Positions 59,381 through 64,000 of a stretch of DNA of 64,000 bases are shown piece by piece. Location: NCBI GenBank assembly GCA_963730735.1, contig CAVSSX010000008.1, positions 571,467-635,466 on the forward strand, in the 5' to 3' direction. Numbering within the stretch: position 1 is the first letter of the stretch; each line of letters opens with the position of its first letter. Source of the stretch: CAVSSX01 sp963730735. Its GTDB lineage: Bacteria; Actinomycetota; Acidimicrobiia; Acidimicrobiales; RAAP-2. The notes below the pieces were generated by a model. The model was not told where the DNA came from. It saw only the letters and a program-made list of their open reading frames with translations, and did no database searches. Both the position numbers and the translations under genes were made by a program.

Positions 59381-62312
59381 TCAGGTACGCGGGATCTCGC
59401 GCTCCTCGAAGGTCTCGATGACGTCCCCGGGCTTCAGGTCCTGGAAGTCCGAGAGACCCAACCCGCACTCGAAGCCCGAGGCCACCTCGCGGGCGTCGTC
59501 CTTGAAGCGCTTGAGCGAGGTGATCGTGCCCTTCCAGATGATGACCCCTTCGCGCAGGAAGCGGACCTTGGAGCCTCGGGTGATGACGCCGTCTCGGACG
59601 TAGCAGCCGGCGATGGCCCCGACCCGGGGGACCCGGAAGACCTGGCGGACCTCGGCCTCGCCGGTGACCACCTCTTCGAACTCGGGCGTGAGCATGCCGA
59701 GCATGGCCGACTCGATGTCCTCGAGCAGCTTGTAGATGATCTCGTAGGTCCGGATCTCGACGTCGCTCGCCTCGGCCAGCTGGCGGGCCCGCCGGTCCGG
59801 TCGCACGTTGAAGCCGATGATGGTGGCGTTCGACGCCTGGGCCAGCGTGACGTCGTACTCGGTGATCCCGCCGACGCCGCGGTGCACGAAGCTGAGCTTC
59901 ACGTCGTCGCGCTCGAGCTTGCGGAGGCTCTCGGTGACCGCCTCGAGCGAACCCTGGACGTCGGCCTTCAGGACCAGGTTCAACGTGGCCGTCTCGCCCC
60001 GCTGGATCTGCTCGAAGAGGTCCTCGAGCTTGGCTCCGGTGGCCGCCGAGGCCACCGGGTTGTGGCCCGACAGGCGGAACCGTTGGGCCCGCGCCTCGCC
60101 CAGCGTCCGGGCGGTCGCCAGGTCCTTGGCCCCGCGCAGCTCGTCGCCGGGCCGGGGGGGCTCGGAGAAGCCGAGCACCTGCACCGGCATGGAGGGCAGG
60201 GCCTCCTTCACGTGGTCGCCGTGGTCGTCGACCAGGGCCTTGACCTTGCCCCAGGCCGCCCCGGCGACCACCGGGTCGCCGACCCGGAGGGTGCCGTGCT
60301 GCACGATGAGGGTGGCCACCGGGCCCCGTCCCACCTCGAGCTCGGCCTCGAGCACGGTGCCCCGGCCGCGGCCCTCGGGACTGGCCCGGAGCTCCTCGAC
60401 TTCAGCCACCAGCACCAGCTGCTCCAAGAGCTCGTCGATCCCGTCGCCGGTGAGCGCCGAGAGCTGCACCGTGATGGTGTCGCCGCCCCACGCCTCGGGG
60501 ACGAGGCCCCGCTCCGAGAGCTGCTGGAGCACCCGGTCGGGGTTGGCGTCGGCCCGGTCCATCTTGTTGATGGCCACGATGATCGGCACGTCGGCCGCCT
60601 TGGCGTGGTCGATGGCCTCGATCGTCTGGGGCATCACCCCGTCGTCGGCCGCCACCACCAGGACCACGATGTCGGTCACCTCGGCCCCTCGGGCCCGCAT
60701 GGCCGTGAAGGCCTCGTGGCCCGGGGTGTCGATGAACGTCAGCAGCTGGTCGTGCCAGCTCACCTGGTAGGCGCCGATGTGCTGGGTGATGCCACCCGCC
60801 TCGCCGGCCACCACGTCGGTGGAGCGGATCTTGTCGAGCAGGAGCGTCTTGCCGTGGTCGACGTGGCCCATGACCGTGACCACCGGGGGCCGAGGCCGCA
60901 GGTCGTCCTCGAGCTCCTCGTCGTCGTCGTCGTCCTCGAAGAACCGGGCCAGCAGCTCGGCTTCCTTCTCCTCGCCCGGGTCGACCAGGCGCACCTCGGC
61001 GCCCAGCTCGGCGGCGAACAGCTCGATCATGTCGTCGGAGAGCGACTGGGTGGCCGTCACCATCTCGCCCTGCAGCAGCAGGAAGCGGATGACGTCACCG
61101 GCCGACCGGTTGACCTTCGGTCCGAGGTCGCGTGCCGTCGAGCCCCGCTCGACGATGATCTCGCCGTCGGGCACCGGGGCGGTCGACGGCAGGTACGTGG
61201 TCAGCTGGGTCGGCTCGAGCTCTTCGAGGTTCCGCCGACGCCGACGGGCACGGCGCTGCGGCGGTCGACGCCCGGGGACACCGCCCCCACGACCACCGGG
61301 GGCACCGCCACCCGGGCCGGCGGCCGGACGGCCACCGCTGAAGCCGCCACCGCTGCCGGGACGGCTCGGGAAACCACCACCGGGACGGCCGGCACCGCCA
61401 CCCGAGGGAGCCGGACGACCGCCGGTGCGTTGCGGGTAGGCGCCACCGGCGCCGCTCGGACGACCGGCGGGGGCCGAGGGCCGGCGGCCACCCATACCGG
61501 GCGGCGGAGGGATCGGTCGACCACTCGGGCCCGTCGGCGGACGGACCGGCGGCGGGGGGATGACCTTGCCGGTGGAGCTCAACGGCGGCCGGGGCGGCCG
61601 CGGGGGCACCGGCGCGCCGCCGGGCGCGGGCGGGGCGGACGGCGTGGGGGCGGCCGGGGCCGCCGGTGTCGGAGCGGCGGCGGCCGGGGCGACCGGTGGC
61701 GGCCGGCGGCGGGGGCCGTCGGCGGCGCGGCGGGAGCAGCGGCCGCCGGGGCCACGGGCGGGGCGGCCGGGGCCGGGGCGGCAGGAGCCGCCGGCGGCGC
61801 GACAGGTGACGGCGGAGCAGCAGCCGGCGCGGGAGCAGCTGCGGGCGGCGCGGCCGATGCGGCAGCCGGTGCCGGAGCGGCAGCCGGGCGGGGCGGGGCG
61901 GCGGGGCGGCGGCGGCGGTGGGGCGGACGGCGCCGGGGCGGCGGCCGGGCGGGGCGGGAGCGGCCGGGGCGGCCGGTCGGCTGCTCACGACCCTCGGGCG
62001 GGCGGGCGCGTCGGACGCCGGGGCCGACGACACCGTCGTGTCACCCCGACTGGTCGACCGGACGACGCGACTGGGCGCCGAGGCCGAGGTCGACGGCTCG
62101 GCCTTCTTGGCCGGGGCCGGCTCCTCGGGCGACACGGCACGACGGAGGCCCTCGGCGTCGGCCTTGCGGCGGACGCGGTCGGCCTGGGCGTCCTCGATCG
62201 ACGAGGAATGGCTCTTCACACCGATGCCCAGCGCAAGGCAGAGGTCGAGCCCCTCCTTGTTCGTCAGGCCCAGCTCTCTGGCCAACTCGTAGACCCGTAT
62301 TTTCTTCGCCAA
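59381..62312 (-). CDS. infB: Translation initiation factor IF-2 (two frame breaks in the Pro/Ala linker)
   Basis: Initiator-tRNA GTPase, about 977 aa once two missing bases are allowed. The N-terminal IF2_N helix begins at TTG 62312 (AKKIRVYELARELGLTNKEGLDLCLALGIGVKSHSS) with GAGGA before it. The low-complexity Ala/Pro/Arg/Gly linker breaks frame at about 61890-61915 and 61700-61720, both in C/G runs. The second IF2_N copy (NRSAGDVIRFLLLQGE), G domain (GHVDHGKTLLLDKIR, DTPGHEAF, NKMD) and domains II-IV (FNVRPDRRARQLAE ...) are intact. An essential gene, so the breaks are almost surely sequence errors. Confidence 0.93.
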
Positions 62313-62360
62313 CTCGTCCTCAATGCTCTTTTTGTCGCCAACGCCACACAGGTCGCTGGG

Positions 62361-62648
62361 CTATCTATCCTCGCACATCGGGGCCGTCGTCCCTCTCCGG
62401 GCTCCGGCCCATGCCGCCCGCACCCCGGCGACCTGGTCTTGCGCCACCGGCTGGCGGAAGGCCCGGTCGAACGCCCGTCGCCGGACCGCCAGGTCCAGGC
62501 ACGTCGTCGACGCGGCGCACAGCCACGCCCCTCGACCGGGTTCGTGTCGGCCCAGGACCAACGTACCGTCGGGGCGCCGCGCCACCCGCACCAGCTCCTC
62601 GGGCGGGGCGACCCGCCGGCAGCCGATGCAGGTCCGCAGCGGGGCTAT
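62361..62648 (-). CDS. ylxR: YlxR family RNA-binding protein (DUF448)
   Basis: Small nucleic-acid-binding protein of about 95 aa. Family core PLRTCIGCRRVAPPEELVRVARRPDGTL and GRGAWLCAASTTCLDLAVRRRAFDRAFR is clear. The expected N-terminus (x-A-P-L-R-T-C) begins at ATA 62648, which overlaps the inferred nusA stop as ATAG, and no ATG, GTG or TTG lies in frame close by; so either the start is non-standard or a base is wrong. Conserved nusA-ylxR-infB order. Confidence 0.85.
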   Translation of the reverse strand: MAPLRTCIGCRRVAPPEELVRVARRPDGTLVLGRHEPGRGAWLCAASTTCLDLAVRRRAFDRAFRQPVAQDQVAGVRAAWAGARRGTTAPMCEDR

Positions 62649-63918
62649 GCGGCCCCTCCCGCCGATCCGGGCGGGGCGGTCTCGACCGACGGCTCGGCCT
62701 CGGCGCCGACCGCAGCCGGGGCCGCCTCGGGGGCGCTGGCCTCGGCGGCTACCCCATCGGCCGTGGCCGACGCCTCGGGTCGGCCTCACCGTCGGGGCCC
62801 GACTGCTCCTCGGCGGCGTGGGTCCACTCCTCGGCCGAGATGGCCTCGCCACCCTCGGCCGGCTTCCAGACCATCTCGCCGTTCTCGCTCTCGACCCACT
62901 CGCCCTCGGCCCACTCCTGGCCGCCGTAGCCGGCTTCCTCCTCCTCGAGCTGGGTCTCGCTCTTGATGTCGATCCGCCAGCCGGTCAGCCGGGCGGCCAG
63001 CCGGGCGTTCTGGCCCTCCTTGCCGATGGCCAGGGAGAGCTGGTAGTCGCTGACCACCACGGTGGCCGTGCCGGTCTCGTCGTCGAGGCGGACCTCGCGT
63101 ACCCGGGCCGGGGCCAGGGCGTTCTGGATCAGCTCGACCGGGTCGTCGGAGAAGGGCACGACGTCGACCCGCTCGCCCCGCAGCTCGTTGGTGACCATCC
63201 GGACCCGTGACCCCCGGGCGCCCACGCAGGCACCGACCGGGTCGACGTTGGGGTCGTTCGACCACACGGCGATCTTGGTGCGGTGGCCGGGCTCACGGGC
63301 GGCGGCCCGGATCTCGACCGTGCCCGACGAGATCTCGGGTACCTCCAGCTCGAACAGCCGCTTGATCAGACCGGGGTGGGTGCGGCTGACCACGATCTGG
63401 GGCCCCTTGGTGGTCTTGCGGACCTCCACGATGTAGGCCTTCAGCCGGGCGCCGTGCTCGTAGCGCTCGTAGGAGACCTGCTCGGCCTGGGGCAACAGCG
63501 CCTCGACCTTGCCCAGGTCGAGCAAGGTGTAGCGGTTGTCGGTCTGCTGGACGATGCCGGTGACGATGTCGCCCTCCCGGCCGGCGTACTCCTCGTACTT
63601 CATGTCCCGCTCGACCTCGCGGATGCGCTGCAGGATGACCTGCTTGGCCGTCTGGGCGGCGATGCGGCCGAAGTCGTCGGGGGTGTCGTCCCACTCCCGC
63701 ACGACGTTGCCGTCCTCGTCGAGCTCCTGGCCGTAGACCCGGATCTCGCCCGACTCGGGGTCGATGGTGACGACGGCCTCCTCGGCCGCGTCGGGGCGCC
63801 GCTTGTAGGCGGCCACCAGGGCGTTGGCCAGGGCGTCCAGCAGCGTCTCGACCGAGATGCCCTTGTCGCGGGCGATCTGGCCCAGCGCGTCGAGAAACTC
63901 GAAGTTCGTCTTGCTCAT
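62645..63918 (-). CDS. nusA: Transcription termination/antitermination protein NusA (frame break near 62777)
   Basis: RNA-polymerase-binding factor, about 424 aa. NusA N-domain (FLDALGQIARDKGISVETLLDALANALVAAYKRR), S1 domain (GREGDIVTGIVQQTDNRYTLLDLG), KH1 (VGACVGARGSRVRMVTNELRGERVDVV) and KH2 (AIGKEGQNARLAARLTGWRIDIKS). No acidic AR repeats. The given frame stops at 62749; adding one base at GGG 62777-62779 continues an Ala/Glu-rich tail (EASATADGVAAEASAPEAAPAA...) to TAG 62645, next to ylxR. ATG 63918. Confidence 0.93.
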
Positions 63919-64000
63919 GGCGTCATGACCCTCTCTGTCGTCGCGTCGTTCTCGTTACCCGGGGCCGGCCGGCGGCGGCCGGCGGCGCCCCTTCGGGGCG
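63919..64000. other. Upstream of nusA, window end
   Basis: The last 82 bp hold no start or stop I can assign. They contain a perfect hairpin CGCCCC-TTC-GGGGCG (63986-64000) and GC-rich GGCCGG repeats. In related genomes rimP lies upstream; its end is probably just outside the window. Confidence 0.4.

Noticed and set aside
57027..59468. Single 813-codon open frame that would fuse RbfA to RibF
   Set aside because: truB is clearly coded in another frame between them. The rbfA stop is hidden by a one-base deletion; restoring it gives an ATGA overlap with truB.

Overview
This is one strand of a very GC-rich actinobacterial chromosome. Gene content and order point to the class Acidimicrobiia. The minus strand carries the block nusA-ylxR-infB-rbfA-truB-ribF-rpsO-pnp-M16 peptidase...dapB...dapA-rnj...ftsK...miaB-miaA-dapF-hflX, with lexA, a LysM gene and nrdR further along. 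Mycobacteria have the same order. The secreted 42-residue repeat protein (GYWLVASDGGIFAFGD type) and Tat-exported ferritin-like proteins are traits I associate with Acidimicrobiia. The class assignment is inference. I saw no rRNA, tRNA, CRISPR array or insertion sequence.

Layout. 0.2-6.9 kb: L,D-transpeptidase, methyltransferase, VOC protein, DUF2332 protein, dinB, PIG-L deacetylase, nrdR. 6.9-9 kb: SOS locus, with lexA divergent from a LysM protein and four LexA boxes between them. 9-15.6 kb: an ECF sigma/anti-sigma pair divergent from a run encoding two ferritin-like proteins, TatA, a cupredoxin lipoprotein, a TatB-like protein, TatC and a membrane protein. I could find promoter matches for this sigma factor. 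15.6-21.7 kb: panB, a lower-GC stretch (secreted repeat protein, PH/GRAM-like protein, potassium channel), then a TetR/MFS pair with two clear operators. 21.7-28.7 kb: dapE-dapD-membrane protein-dapC, an aldo/keto reductase and a fused GMC oxidoreductase. 29-32.5 kb: a membrane GGDEF-EAL protein facing a two-gene unit that pairs an AdoMet-decarboxylase-like protein with a LuxI/FeeM-like acyltransferase. 32.5-42 kb: hflX, dapF, miaA, miaB, thrB, D,D-carboxypeptidase, ftsK. 42-53.9 kb: siderophore-interacting flavoprotein, rnj, dapA, diiron protein, two TetR regulators, thioesterase, dapB, YfhO-like protein, M16 peptidase. 53.9-64 kb: pnp, rpsO, ribF, truB, rbfA, infB, ylxR and nusA, running off the right end upstream of nusA.

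How it fits together. All six enzymes of the succinylase route to meso-diaminopimelate (dapA, B, C, D, E, F) are present, with thrB on the sister branch from aspartate semialdehyde and with wall enzymes (L,D-transpeptidase, D,D-carboxypeptidase). The 53.9-64 kb block is the translation and RNA-turnover supercluster. The 9-15.6 kb block looks like an envelope metal module that carries its own Tat translocase under an ECF sigma factor.

Caution. At least eleven places show a single-base frame break in an otherwise well-conserved gene, including essential infB and nusA. Most lie in G/C runs. They are most simply indel errors in the assembly, so the affected genes are annotated across the break.
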